Source of the DNA: Bog-532 sp965277615
Lineage (GTDB): Bacteria; Actinomycetota; Actinomycetes; Streptosporangiales; Streptosporangiaceae
Length of the DNA: 64,000 bases
Direction: 5' to 3'
NCBI GenBank assembly: GCA_965277615.1
Contig: CBDIDG010000004.1
Span: 682,001-746,000 of the forward strand
In this document: piece by piece, positions 32,109 to 40,140 of the stretch
Position numbering within the stretch: the first letter of the stretch is position 1
Layout of the letters: every line of letters begins with the position of its first letter
Notes under the pieces: model-generated
The model's database searches: none
Seen by the model: the letters and a program-made list of their open reading frames with translations, nothing else
What the model was told of the DNA's origin: nothing
Translations under genes and position numbers: made by a program

Positions 32109-32549
32109 TCAGGCCAGCTTACGGTGATCCCACGAGATCACGCGGGTTGGCCGCAGCACGATGCCCACTCGCTTGGCCGCCGCCACGGCAATGTCCGAGC
32201 CAGGCGAGTCGCCGCCGTACTTCGCGTGAAGCCGCGCGCCGATGCCGCCTACCGCCTCCGGTGAATCAACGAGTTCAGCCTGGCCGATGAGTTCGACGCC
32301 GCGCAGGCTCAGATAGGTCTCCCCCGCCTCGACGAGACCGGACAAGCGGCGGTCGCGCTCAAGGTTCCTCACCTTCTGGCTCGTCTGGTAGGCCCACATT
32401 GCCGGGTCGCCGTCGATCAGCGTGAACCACATCGCGACGATATGGATCGCTCCGTCTCGGCCGAGCGTGCCGAGATTGATCGTTCGCTGCTCGCTGAGGA
32501 AGGCGGCAATTTCGGCGGGGGACATCGAGATCCGGCTGCGATCGTTCAT
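32109..32549 (-). CDS. PPOX-class flavin/F420-binding protein
   Basis: This 146-residue split-barrel protein of the pyridoxamine 5'-phosphate oxidase superfamily has FLSEQRTINLGTLGRDGAIHIVAMWFTLIDGDPAMWAYQTSQKVRNLERDRRLSGLVEAG, with cofactor-phosphate contacts in the TSQKVRNL region. This pattern fits actinobacterial F420- or FMN-dependent PPOX proteins. ATG 32549 is chosen over a longer frame, because the common operator lies just upstream of it. It may reduce an unsaturated bond or a nitro/quinone intermediate. It is the only gene between the dioxygenase operon and the next CoA ligase. Confidence 0.85.
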   Translation of the reverse strand: MNDRSRISMSPAEIAAFLSEQRTINLGTLGRDGAIHIVAMWFTLIDGDPAMWAYQTSQKVRNLERDRRLSGLVEAGETYLSLRGVELIGQAELVDSPEAVGGIGARLHAKYGGDSPGSDIAVAAAKRVGIVLRPTRVISWDHRKLA

Positions 32550-32573
32550 GCGGCCTACCCTGCCTTCCGCTAC

Positions 32574-32587
32574 TGTATATTTTATCG
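32574..32587. promoter_or_regulatory. ATAGACTAT-type operator, copy 6
   Basis: On the minus strand CGATAAAATATACA matches the copy-1 sequence CGATAGACTATACA at 12 of 14 bases. It lies 25 bases upstream of the PPOX gene. Confidence 0.5.
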
Positions 32588-32621
32588 ACTGTCGGGAGCA
32601 ACGCCTGGAGCGGCGCACCGG

Positions 32622-34247
32622 TCACGTCCTGGGTTCCCCGGTCCTCTCCCATTCCGGAGCGGCGTTCACGACCCGCTCCAGCCCGCCTCGAGTCACCTTC
32701 CAGCCGTGCATCTCGCGATCCCAGGTGTGCTGGCCGCTGCCGCGCTCGCGCAGCTGGTATTTCTTCACCCGGGCGCTAGCCGTCTTCGGCAGCTCGTCGA
32801 TGACCTCGAAATAACGAGGCACCATGAAGTGCGGCATGCGCGCGACGCAGAAGCGCAGCAGGTCCTCCGGGACGATCCGGGCCCCGGCGCGCGGGACCAG
32901 CCATACCTTCACCTCGTCATCAACCGCGGCGCCGGAACGCTCCGCCACGCACGCGACCTCGGCAACGTCCGGGTGGGCGAGCACCTCACGCTCCACCTCG
33001 TAGGTAGAAATATTCTCGCCTCGCCGACGCAGCGCGTCCTTCTGGCGGTCAACGAAGAAATGGTTGCCGTCGGCGTCACGCCGCAGCAGATCGCCGGTGT
33101 GAAACCAGCCGTTACGCCAGGCGGCAGCGGTGGCGGCCGGGTCCTTTACGTATCCGCCAGTGAGCATCCACGGCAGCGCGGTGCGCACGATCGCCTGCCC
33201 GACCTCGCCCACGGGAACCTCGAGGTCGTGGTCGTCGACCAGCCGCACCTCGAAGCCTGGTCGCAAGCGCCCGCAGTAGCCCGCGGCCAGCGGCTGGCCG
33301 GGTTGCCTGCCGAGCGCCCCGGGAACCTCGGTCATGCCGTACGCGGTCGTGAATTCGGCAATGCGGAAGCGCTCCTGGAAGGCCGCTACGTTGTCTGGCA
33401 GCGGGGCGGCCATCATCAGCCGCAGCCGGTGCTCATGCTCGGCCGGGCGCGGCTCCTGGGCGAGGAGGTAAGTCACCATGCTGCTCAGGATCATCGCCAT
33501 CGTCGCGCCGGTCTCACAGGCGACCTCCCAGTACCGGCTGAGTGCGGGCGCCGAGCGCAGGACCAGACCCGCCCGAGCGCTGAGACTGCCCACGGTGCTG
33601 AACATGGCAGCAAGGTGGAAGAGCGGCAAGTCGATGAGGCAGACGTCGCTGACCGATCCGCCCCAGGTATGGACCAGCGCCGAACCCGCCACGAACAACT
33701 GGAGATACGAGGTCTGCGACAGCTTTGACGGCCCGGTGGTCCCGGAGGTGAGCAGGAGCGCAGCGGCGTCCCAGACGCCCAGCTCCCGGTCCAGCTCCGG
33801 CAACGTCAGGTCGTGCCCATGCAGGTCAGCTGGCCGCAGCAGTTTCGCCGTCCCTGCGCCGACGGATTCCAGGCGCGAGACGTACTCGCCGTCGGCGATG
33901 ATCACCACGGGCTCGGCCAGCTCGAGCAGGTGAGCGAGCATAGCCCCGCGGAAGGCCAGGTTAATGGGCACGATGGTCGCGCCCAGGAGGGCCGCCCCCC
34001 ACCAGGCACGCAGGAAGTCCGGTCCGTTCGGCAGGAACACCGCCACGCGGTCGTCCTGACCCACCCCGACAGACTGCAGCACGTTCGCTGAGGCACAGGC
34101 ATGGTCCAGTGACTCGCGCCGCGTCCAGCTGGTGCCGTCCTCGAAGATCACGCACCTCTCCTGCGGTGCCTGCACCGCATTGCGCTGCAGGACGTAGCGA
34201 ACGACCACCTCATCGCGGGGTGGGAGCTGCAGTTGGCCGCTGGTCAT
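32622..34247 (-). CDS. AMP-forming acyl-CoA ligase (CaiC-like), second copy
   Basis: This 541-residue ANL enzyme has P-loop LLTSGTTGPSKLSQTSYL, YGMTEVPGALGR (A5), FFVDRQKDALRRRGENISTYEVE (A8) and the catalytic Lys region TASARVKKYQLRERG. It is a clear paralogue of the ligase at 20980-22563, sharing FEDG-W-TRR and many long identical segments. ATG 34247 has GGAG upstream; an upstream ATG at 34361 is not supported. It is probably a second acid-activating enzyme for related substrates. It is divergent from the P450 gene. Confidence 0.92.
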   Translation of the reverse strand: MTSGQLQLPPRDEVVVRYVLQRNAVQAPQERCVIFEDGTSWTRRESLDHACASANVLQSVGVGQDDRVAVFLPNGPDFLRAWWGAALLGATIVPINLAFRGAMLAHLLELAEPVVIIADGEYVSRLESVGAGTAKLLRPADLHGHDLTLPELDRELGVWDAAALLLTSGTTGPSKLSQTSYLQLFVAGSALVHTWGGSVSDVCLIDLPLFHLAAMFSTVGSLSARAGLVLRSAPALSRYWEVACETGATMAMILSSMVTYLLAQEPRPAEHEHRLRLMMAAPLPDNVAAFQERFRIAEFTTAYGMTEVPGALGRQPGQPLAAGYCGRLRPGFEVRLVDDHDLEVPVGEVGQAIVRTALPWMLTGGYVKDPAATAAAWRNGWFHTGDLLRRDADGNHFFVDRQKDALRRRGENISTYEVEREVLAHPDVAEVACVAERSGAAVDDEVKVWLVPRAGARIVPEDLLRFCVARMPHFMVPRYFEVIDELPKTASARVKKYQLRERGSGQHTWDREMHGWKVTRGGLERVVNAAPEWERTGEPRT

Positions 34248-34592
34248 CGGTCGCTCCGTCCAGGTCGGGACTCGAGAATGAACATATAAGCAGGACTTCG
34301 TTAGTACAAGGGGAGAGCTTCTCCCTTGACGAGGTGACGGAGACTCCTGGACTATGGCCATTACATCCGGCGGCTTGCGCGCCCATGTGGCCCGCCAGGC
34401 CGCCGACGGCGGTGCGCAACAGGACGAGGTTTACATGTTGGCCAAGGAAAACAACCTCCTGACCCGGATCGGGCACGGGACAGCGGCGGGCCAGGTTATG
34501 TGCCACCGCAGGTACCGGGTGCGCTGTTCCGCGCGCCTCGGGATCGATAGTGGCCAGCGCAGAGCGCGCAATGTGGATGAGAGGTATCCCGC
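34248..34592. other. Divergent region with a Rieske-gene remnant
   Basis: This region holds the promoters of the CoA ligase (minus) and P450 (plus), an 8-bp hairpin at 34309-34327, and a truncated Rieske-oxygenase N-terminus at 34435-34596. No ATAGACTAT element was found here. Confidence 0.6.
34309..34327. promoter_or_regulatory. Inverted repeat upstream of the P450 gene
   Basis: AGGGGAGA-GCT-TCTCCCTT forms an 8-bp stem (one G-T pair) with a 3-base spacer. It is either an operator, perhaps for the TetR protein encoded next to the P450, or an attenuator-like hairpin. No T run follows. Confidence 0.4.
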
Positions 34593-34596
34593 GTGA
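34435..34596 (+). pseudogene. N-terminal remnant of a Rieske oxygenase
   Basis: From ATG 34435 the frame reads MLAKENNLLTRIGHGTAAGQ and then VMCHRRYRV. This matches the start of Rieske alpha subunits, including the intact gene at 19591-20880 (MLNKEDNELLTRVENG). The frame degenerates after about 30 codons and ends at TGA 34596, overlapping the P450 start. No Rieske cluster follows. It looks like a gene truncated by deletion or recombination. Confidence 0.7.
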
Positions 34597-35762
34597 CAGC
34601 GCTCCTCGGTCCCACGTCTGATATCGACCTATGGTCAGACGAGGTCATCGCCAGCCCCTATGCCGCCTACGACACGCTCCGGTCGGCGGGAGCCCTGGTC
34701 TACCTCCCCTCCCACGATGTCTGGGCGGTGACGCGATACGAGCAGGTCCGCGAGGTCCTCGGCGACTGGCAGCGGTTCACGTCGACCCAGGGAGTCGGGA
34801 TGAACCCGGTCGCCAATAACGCCAAAGGCGTCCTTGGCGTGGATCCCCCGCTCCACGGCATCATGCGCGGTGTGCTGTCGGCGCAGCTGTCGCCGCGCGG
34901 GATCCGGGGCCTTACCGGGCAGCTCGAGGCCAGCGCGGACACGCTCGTGGCGTCGCTGGTCGAGCGGGGCTCCTTCGACGCGGTCACCGAGTTGACGGAG
35001 GTGTTCCCCGTTTCCGTCGTGGCAGAGCTCATTGGCTTGCCCGAGGAGGACTGGCCCAAGCTGCTCCCCTTCGCGGAGGCCGCGTTCACCTGCTTTGGCC
35101 CCATGAACGAGCGCACCCGCGCACACTTGCCAGAATTCGAGGCGTTCCTCGGGTTCTGTGCTGAGCACGCGACGCGGGAAAGGCTGCGTCCTGATGGCTG
35201 GGGAATGGCCGCGTACGACGCAGCCGACCGCGGCGAGATTTCTGAACGCGTCGCGGCGAGCCTGCTCGCGGCTTACGTCGGCGCGGGCATGGACACCACG
35301 ATCAGCGCGCTGGCCAGCTCGATCCTGCTCTTTGGCCAGTACCCCGGTGAGTGGGCGGCGGTGCGCGATGACCCTCGCCTGATCTCCTCAGCCTTCAGCG
35401 AGGCGCTCCGTATGGAGTCACCGGTCCAGCGTTTCACCCGCGTGGCCACGACAGATTACGAAGTTGACGGCATCGTGGCCCCGGCCGGCAGCCGTCTGCT
35501 CGTGCTCTACGGATGCGCGAACAGGGACGAGCGCAGGTATCCAGATCCCGAACGCTTCGACGTTCGCCGCAACCCGGCCACGCATCTGGCCTTCGGTTAC
35601 GGGCTGCATGGCTGTGCCGGGCAGTTCCTGGCCCGGATCGAGGGCCAGAGCGTGCTGGCCTCGCTGGCGCGCCGGGTATCCCGGTTCGACATCGGTCCTG
35701 CGGTCTTCCAGCTCAACAACGTCACTCGGCGTCTGGCCAGCCTGCCGTTGGTGATCCGATGA
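34593..35762 (+). CDS. Cytochrome P450
   Basis: This 389-residue bacterial class I P450 has the I-helix AYVGAGMDTTISALAS (oxygen-activation AGxDTT), the ExxR motif EALRMESP, and the heme loop AFGYGLHGCAGQFLARIEG with the axial Cys near residue 338. It is compact and has no reductase domain, so it needs separate ferredoxin partners, which are not in the window. GTG 34593 has GAGAGG upstream. Several aromatic O-demethylases (GcoA type) are P450s of this size, so demethylation of a methoxy-aromatic is plausible but not shown. A TetR gene follows after 25 bases. Confidence 0.95.
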   Translation: MTALLGPTSDIDLWSDEVIASPYAAYDTLRSAGALVYLPSHDVWAVTRYEQVREVLGDWQRFTSTQGVGMNPVANNAKGVLGVDPPLHGIMRGVLSAQLSPRGIRGLTGQLEASADTLVASLVERGSFDAVTELTEVFPVSVVAELIGLPEEDWPKLLPFAEAAFTCFGPMNERTRAHLPEFEAFLGFCAEHATRERLRPDGWGMAAYDAADRGEISERVAASLLAAYVGAGMDTTISALASSILLFGQYPGEWAAVRDDPRLISSAFSEALRMESPVQRFTRVATTDYEVDGIVAPAGSRLLVLYGCANRDERRYPDPERFDVRRNPATHLAFGYGLHGCAGQFLARIEGQSVLASLARRVSRFDIGPAVFQLNNVTRRLASLPLVIR

Positions 35763-35787
35763 GCATGGCGGCACCGGTGCGGCTCCG

Positions 35788-36459
35788 ATGACGTCCACTG
35801 ACCGGCGGCGATCCGCCGAAATCCGTCCGCTTCTCATTCGCGCCGCTACCGAGGAGTTCGCGACCAAGGGCTATGCCGGTGCCACGGTCACCGAAATCGC
35901 GCAGCGGGCCCAGGTGGCGCCCAGCGTGCTGTACCGCCATTTTCCCAGCAAGGCTGACGTCTTCAAGGCAGCGGTCATCTCGCCTCTGCTGGAGGCCATC
36001 GAAGACTTCCGTTCCGAGTGGTCGCGCCAGCGGAGCAGCCCTTATCCGCCAGAGCAGATGTGGCTGGCCTTCGTCAACGATCTTCACCGCAGCTTCTCCA
36101 GGCACCGTCAGGGACTGAGCGCTTTCATCAGCGCGGGTGACCAACTCGATCCTGCCGTCGTCGCGGATATTCAGGAGGCTATGTCGCTCTTGTTCCGGGA
36201 GATAACGGCCATCGCCGCGGAGGAGGCCGAACGTCGCAGAGTCCAGGTCGCGGATGTGGAGCTGCTCATCCGCCTGGTTGTGACCCTCGTCGCAGGGGCC
36301 ACCACCATGGGGCCGCTGACGCTGCAGCTGGACGATGGCCCAGTCGACCCGGGGCGACTGGTCAACGGCATGAGCGCGCTCACGATGTGGGGGCTGGCGA
36401 TGACTCCGCCTCGGCGAGCGCGGTCATCGGTTGCTTCCCGCCGCGAAAGCGCCGGGTGA
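35788..36459 (+). CDS. TetR-family transcriptional regulator
   Basis: This 223-residue regulator has an N-terminal HTH: IRAATEEFATKGYAGATVTEIAQRAQVAPSVLYRHFPSKADVF, with the canonical YRHFxSK end. The C-terminal two-thirds form a helical ligand-binding domain without strong motifs. It lies 25 bases behind the P450 on the same strand and is likely a local regulator of the P450, perhaps through the inverted repeat at 34309-34327. Confidence 0.93.
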   Translation: MTSTDRRRSAEIRPLLIRAATEEFATKGYAGATVTEIAQRAQVAPSVLYRHFPSKADVFKAAVISPLLEAIEDFRSEWSRQRSSPYPPEQMWLAFVNDLHRSFSRHRQGLSAFISAGDQLDPAVVADIQEAMSLLFREITAIAAEEAERRRVQVADVELLIRLVVTLVAGATTMGPLTLQLDDGPVDPGRLVNGMSALTMWGLAMTPPRRARSSVASRRESAG

Positions 36460-36467
36460 GGAGCCGG

Positions 36468-37130
36468 TCATTCCTGCGTTCCCGTCAGCATGGTCTCGTA
36501 GCTGCCTGACAGCACCTGCGAAACCGGCTCTCCCGCTCGGATTCGAGCGGACATCACGGCCTCGCGCTCGGTGATCTGCTCCGCCTTCACAAGTACGTAT
36601 TGCAGTTGCGCGGACGGGACGAAAACCACTCCGCTGCCGTCGGCCAGCACCCAGTCGCCCGGCCGGACCTCGACGCCGCAGACATCAACGGCGCAGTTCC
36701 ATCCCACCTCGACGACGCGCCCCCGCGCGGTGCGAGTAACACCGGCCCGGCCGAAGACAGGCAGCTCGAGGTCGGTGCATTCGTCGATGTCACGGCACGC
36801 ACCGTCGAGGACGATGCCCTCGATGCCGTTGGTCGCGGCCGCCACCGACAGCACGCCGCCCCAGGCGCCAGCGTCCAGGCGTCCGTGCGCCGCGACCACG
36901 ATGACATCACCCCGCCCGCAGGCCTCGATGGCCGCCGTGCCCAGGTGGCGCGAGCCTGCCATCGGGCCCGAGGCGGGGCCCAGGTCGACGGTCATCACCC
37001 GCCCGACGACCTTGCGGCGGACGGTGAGCGGTGCCAGGCCGAGGACGGCGCCGGGCAGTTCGAGCGCGTCGAGCGCATCCGACAGCGCACACGCGTCAAT
37101 ACGCTGCAGCCGCTCCAGTTCGGCGGTCAC
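36468..37130 (-). CDS. RraA-family protein, second copy
   Basis: From GTG 37130 (overlapping the RidA stop) this is a 220-residue protein with the family core ALSDALDAL, HGRLDAGAWGGVLSVAAATNGIEGIVLDGACRDID, with the Arg-Asp pair intact. The GDL segment of the aldolase motif is GGV here, so substrate or activity may differ from the copy at 14372-15067. It could be an oxo-acid aldolase or decarboxylase. It is encoded with RidA, which removes reactive enamines, suggesting a shared amine- or oxo-acid-handling step. Confidence 0.85.
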   Translation of the reverse strand: MTAELERLQRIDACALSDALDALELPGAVLGLAPLTVRRKVVGRVMTVDLGPASGPMAGSRHLGTAAIEACGRGDVIVVAAHGRLDAGAWGGVLSVAAATNGIEGIVLDGACRDIDECTDLELPVFGRAGVTRTARGRVVEVGWNCAVDVCGVEVRPGDWVLADGSGVVFVPSAQLQYVLVKAEQITEREAVMSARIRAGEPVSQVLSGSYETMLTGTQE

Positions 37131-37537
37131 GGCGTGCTGCCCGGCGAGAGCACCGCGACAAACTCCGCCTGGACGCGAAGGCTTGCGGGCAGGTCGCACA
37201 CCATCAGGTGCCGTACCGGCCGGCTGTCCGGGTCGGGGAACAGTCCGAGCCAGTGCGTGTTCAAGTTCTCCCGGATGTCGCGGCTGCGGGCGAACACCGT
37301 GACCTGCATGATGTCGCCGGGTGTGCCCCCGGCTGCCTCGATCACACGGCGGATGTTGGCGAAGACAACCGCGATCTCGTCCTCGACCGACTCGGGGACC
37401 AGGCCGGTGTCCGGGTCAAGGCCATGAATGGCGCTGGTGTACACGTGACTGCCCTTGCGCGCGGCAACCGGAAAGGGCGAGTCACCATGCGTCAGTCCGC
37501 TCACGCGGATGGACTGTCGCGTTTCACTTCTCGTCAT
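37127..37537 (-). CDS. RidA/YjgF/YER057c/UK114-family protein
   Basis: This 136-residue protein has the RidA layout: AARKGSHVYTSAIHGLDPDTG, VEDEIAVVFANIRRVIEAAGGTPGDIMQVTVFARSRD and RPVRHLMVCDLPASLRVQAEFVAVL. The usual active-site Arg may be represented by Arg near RPVRH. Members hydrolyse enamine/imine intermediates or act on related oxo compounds. It is the first gene of an operon with the second RraA-like gene, 28 bases from operator copy 7, and divergent from a CoA-transferase gene. Confidence 0.87.
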   Translation of the reverse strand: MTRSETRQSIRVSGLTHGDSPFPVAARKGSHVYTSAIHGLDPDTGLVPESVEDEIAVVFANIRRVIEAAGGTPGDIMQVTVFARSRDIRENLNTHWLGLFPDPDSRPVRHLMVCDLPASLRVQAEFVAVLSPGSTP

Positions 37538-37565
37538 GCACTAATCCCTGTCGCCCACGTGAACG

Positions 37566-37576
37566 CATAGTCTATA
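37566..37576. promoter_or_regulatory. ATAGACTAT-type operator, copy 7
   Basis: CATAGTCTATA holds a perfect ATAG-T-CTAT palindrome between the divergent RidA/RraA operon (minus) and the CoA-transferase gene (plus). Confidence 0.7.
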
Positions 37577-37625
37577 CACTACCCTCGCCCTGGCCGCCGT
37601 CCCCTCGACAGCGTTCGGAGACCAG

Positions 37626-38774
37626 ATGAAAGCCCTCGGAAGTCCTGGCACAGCAGTGCAGGCCGGCCCGTTGACCGGCGTACAGGTAGTTGACGTGAGC
37701 GCGCTCGGCCCCGGTCCGTTCGCCTCGATGATCCTCGCCGACTTCGGTGCCGACGTGATCGAGATCCGCCGCCCGCAGCGTGCCGAAGCCGACGCGGCAG
37801 ACCACTTCGCACGAGGCAAGAAGTCCCTCACCGTCGACCTAGCCTCGCCTGGCGGCCCAGAGCTGGTCGCGCGACTCGCCGATGCCGCCGACGTCTTCCT
37901 GGAGGGCTATCGTCCCGGCGCCATGGAGCGCCGCGGGCTGGGCCCGGACGACCTGATGAGGCGCAACCCCCGGCTGGTGTACGCGCGTCTCACGGGATGG
38001 GGGCAGGACGGCCCGTACGCGCAAACCGCTGGCCATGACATCAACTACGTGGCGATCGCAGGTGTGCTGGGCGCGATTGGCGTTCCGGGTGATGACCGGC
38101 CAGCTGTTCCGCTAAATCTTATCGGCGACCTAGCGGGCGGCTCGATGTCAGTCGTGCTCGGCATCGTCATGGCCCTGTTGGCCCGCACCAAGACAGGCTC
38201 CGGACAGATCGTGGACGCGGCGATGGTCGACGGCGCCGCGTACCTGCTGTCATCGCAGCTCGCGGGCGCGGCGGCCGGCCAGTGGAGCGGCCGGGGCACG
38301 GGCATGCTCTCGGGCGCGGCGCCTTTCTACGGCGTCTACCGCTGCGCCGACGACGGCTGGATGTCGCTAGGCGCTATCGAGGCGCGATTTTACCGGGAGG
38401 CGCTGCGCAAGCTCGGCATCGATCCGGCACTGGCTGACACACAGCACGACAGAAGCGACTGGCCACGGGCGCGTGCAATTGTCGCCGCGGCCTTCCGGTC
38501 ACGAACCCGGGACCACTGGGCCGGGGTTTTGTCCGGCTCGGATGCGTGCGCCTATCCGGTGCTTGAACCCGACGAGGTCGCGGGCGATTCGCATGTCGCC
38601 GCACGCCACACCGTCAACGTGAGCGGGCTGGTGGCGCCCGCACCGCGGCTCAGCGGGACACCGGGACGCGCGGGTCAGCCTGTCAATCGCACGTCGACGC
38701 ACGCACTGCTGCGCTCGCGAGGACTGACAGACCACGAGATCGAGGAACTCCGGGTGAGCGGGGCCTTGCACTAG
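37626..38774 (+). CDS. Type III CoA-transferase (CaiB/BaiF family)
   Basis: This 382-residue protein begins GVQVVDVSALGPGPFASMILADFGADVIEI, the family's nucleotide-fold opening. It holds GHDINYVAIAGVLGAIG, whose Asp is the acyl-enzyme nucleophile, and RNPRLVYARLTGWGQDGPYA. It moves CoA between carboxylates or racemises alpha-methyl-acyl-CoA. CGGAG lies before the ATG. It lies divergent from RidA/RraA with a shared operator, and its paralogue is at 44652-45803. Confidence 0.93.
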   Translation: MKALGSPGTAVQAGPLTGVQVVDVSALGPGPFASMILADFGADVIEIRRPQRAEADAADHFARGKKSLTVDLASPGGPELVARLADAADVFLEGYRPGAMERRGLGPDDLMRRNPRLVYARLTGWGQDGPYAQTAGHDINYVAIAGVLGAIGVPGDDRPAVPLNLIGDLAGGSMSVVLGIVMALLARTKTGSGQIVDAAMVDGAAYLLSSQLAGAAAGQWSGRGTGMLSGAAPFYGVYRCADDGWMSLGAIEARFYREALRKLGIDPALADTQHDRSDWPRARAIVAAAFRSRTRDHWAGVLSGSDACAYPVLEPDEVAGDSHVAARHTVNVSGLVAPAPRLSGTPGRAGQPVNRTSTHALLRSRGLTDHEIEELRVSGALH

Positions 38775-38940
38775 GGCCGGGACGGGCCCGGGAACCGCAC
38801 CTAAGGCGGAGCGGCACCGCCCGCCGGCGGCACCGCTGGCCGTCTTGAACCTCCTTATCGCCGGACAACCGCGACCCTCCGCACACCCATCGTCCCAATA
38901 CAGGGACCGTTGCCGGGATATAGACGCACGTGCTCGTTAG

Positions 38941-40140
38941 TCACGAAGCTGGTGCTGAGGTGACGTTGTCAGTCAGGTCGGTCCCCACGATCTTTCCGCC
39001 CGCGGTCTTCGCGAGATAGACCTTGGTAACAAAGACCCGAGGCGCCGCGGCGATGGGCCCGGGCTTTGCAAAGTTGAGATCCGTAAAGAAGAGGTAGTTG
39101 AGGTTGTCCACCGCGTTGAGCGTCTTGTACAAGGAGTCGCGGGTGATACTCCCCTGGGTGCTCCCCATGATGTGCGCCAGAAGTTTCACCGATGCCCACG
39201 CACGGAATCCATCGCCCGTGACCGGCATGCCCGCTCCATACTTCTGGACGTCGGACCGGTACTGTTGAGCGCTCGGGTCATTGCTGCTGGCGTCCGGAGT
39301 GAAGTCGATGAAGTAGTCGTCGTTCGCGACCGCTCCTGCAGCCGCGATGACGCTGTTGGTGAAGCCAGACTCATTGTTCACGATCGGGATATCAACGCGC
39401 TGGGAATTCATGGCCTTCCAGATCTCGATCTGGTCAGCGGTCGAGGCTCCCGCGAGAACTACGTCGGGATGGGCCGCGGCGATCTGCTGCACGATGGAAG
39501 ACATGTCGGTGGTATTGGGCGGAATCAGGATGGTCTTTGCCACCTTGATGCCAGCTTCCTTCGCACCATACTTGAGGACAGCCGTGCGGTAGTCGGAGCC
39601 GGCGACCGAAGACACAAGGACCACCGCTGTCTTGGCCCTGAGGGCCTTCGCCATCAACGGTCCCTCGGCGCCGTAGTAGAACTGCCCAGGCGTCAGAGGG
39701 AACGTGTACTTGCTCTGGGTGTCGATCGTGGCCGTCGGAGAGAGGCCGAACATCGGCATCTTCGCGGCTTCCAGAACTGGATCGACCAGGGCACTCGCGA
39801 GCGTCAGCGACGAGACCGTGGCAACCGACTTCGAACGTGCGGCATCTTGAGCGCACTGCGCGGACAGGTTGGGGTCGTTCTTGTCGTCACAGTCAGTAAG
39901 CTCGATTTTCTTTCCTTTTACCCCGCCCTCCGCGTTGATGGCCGTCACCGCCAGCTGAGCGCCGTTCTTGTACTGCGGGAATGAAACGATGGAACTATCA
40001 ATAGGAACTATCTGGGTGAGCTGAATGGTCCCGCCAGTGCCCGCGGACGTGTTATTGCCGTGAGAACCACATGCGGAAAGAATCAGCAGGCTGAGCGCGC
40101 ACGCCGATACCGCCATGAACCGTGATCGTCTGATTTGCAT
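38941..40140 (-). CDS. ABC-transporter substrate-binding lipoprotein (LivJ-type)
   Basis: This 399-residue periplasmic-binding-fold lipoprotein has a signal peptide ending in the lipobox LILSACGS (lipidated Cys at about residue 24). ELTDCDDKNDPNLSAQCAQDAARSKSVATVSSL and the two Rossmann-like lobes identify the branched-chain amino acid/aromatic-acid binding subfamily. Divergent genes encode the fused LivHMG and LivF. It probably captures an aromatic or aliphatic acid for the catabolic operon next door. Confidence 0.93.
   Translation of the reverse strand: MQIRRSRFMAVSACALSLLILSACGSHGNNTSAGTGGTIQLTQIVPIDSSIVSFPQYKNGAQLAVTAINAEGGVKGKKIELTDCDDKNDPNLSAQCAQDAARSKSVATVSSLTLASALVDPVLEAAKMPMFGLSPTATIDTQSKYTFPLTPGQFYYGAEGPLMAKALRAKTAVVLVSSVAGSDYRTAVLKYGAKEAGIKVAKTILIPPNTTDMSSIVQQIAAAHPDVVLAGASTADQIEIWKAMNSQRVDIPIVNNESGFTNSVIAAAGAVANDDYFIDFTPDASSNDPSAQQYRSDVQKYGAGMPVTGDGFRAWASVKLLAHIMGSTQGSITRDSLYKTLNAVDNLNYLFFTDLNFAKPGPIAAAPRVFVTKVYLAKTAGGKIVGTDLTDNVTSAPAS

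Noticed and set aside
34354..34434. Upstream extension of the Rieske remnant frame to an earlier ATG
   Set aside because: The residues before MLAKENN have no similarity to Rieske proteins and the ATG at 34435 matches the family start.
38915..38926. GGATATAGACGC, half of the ATAGACTAT element
   Set aside because: It lies between the 3' ends of two convergent genes, has only one half-site, and no promoter is expected there.
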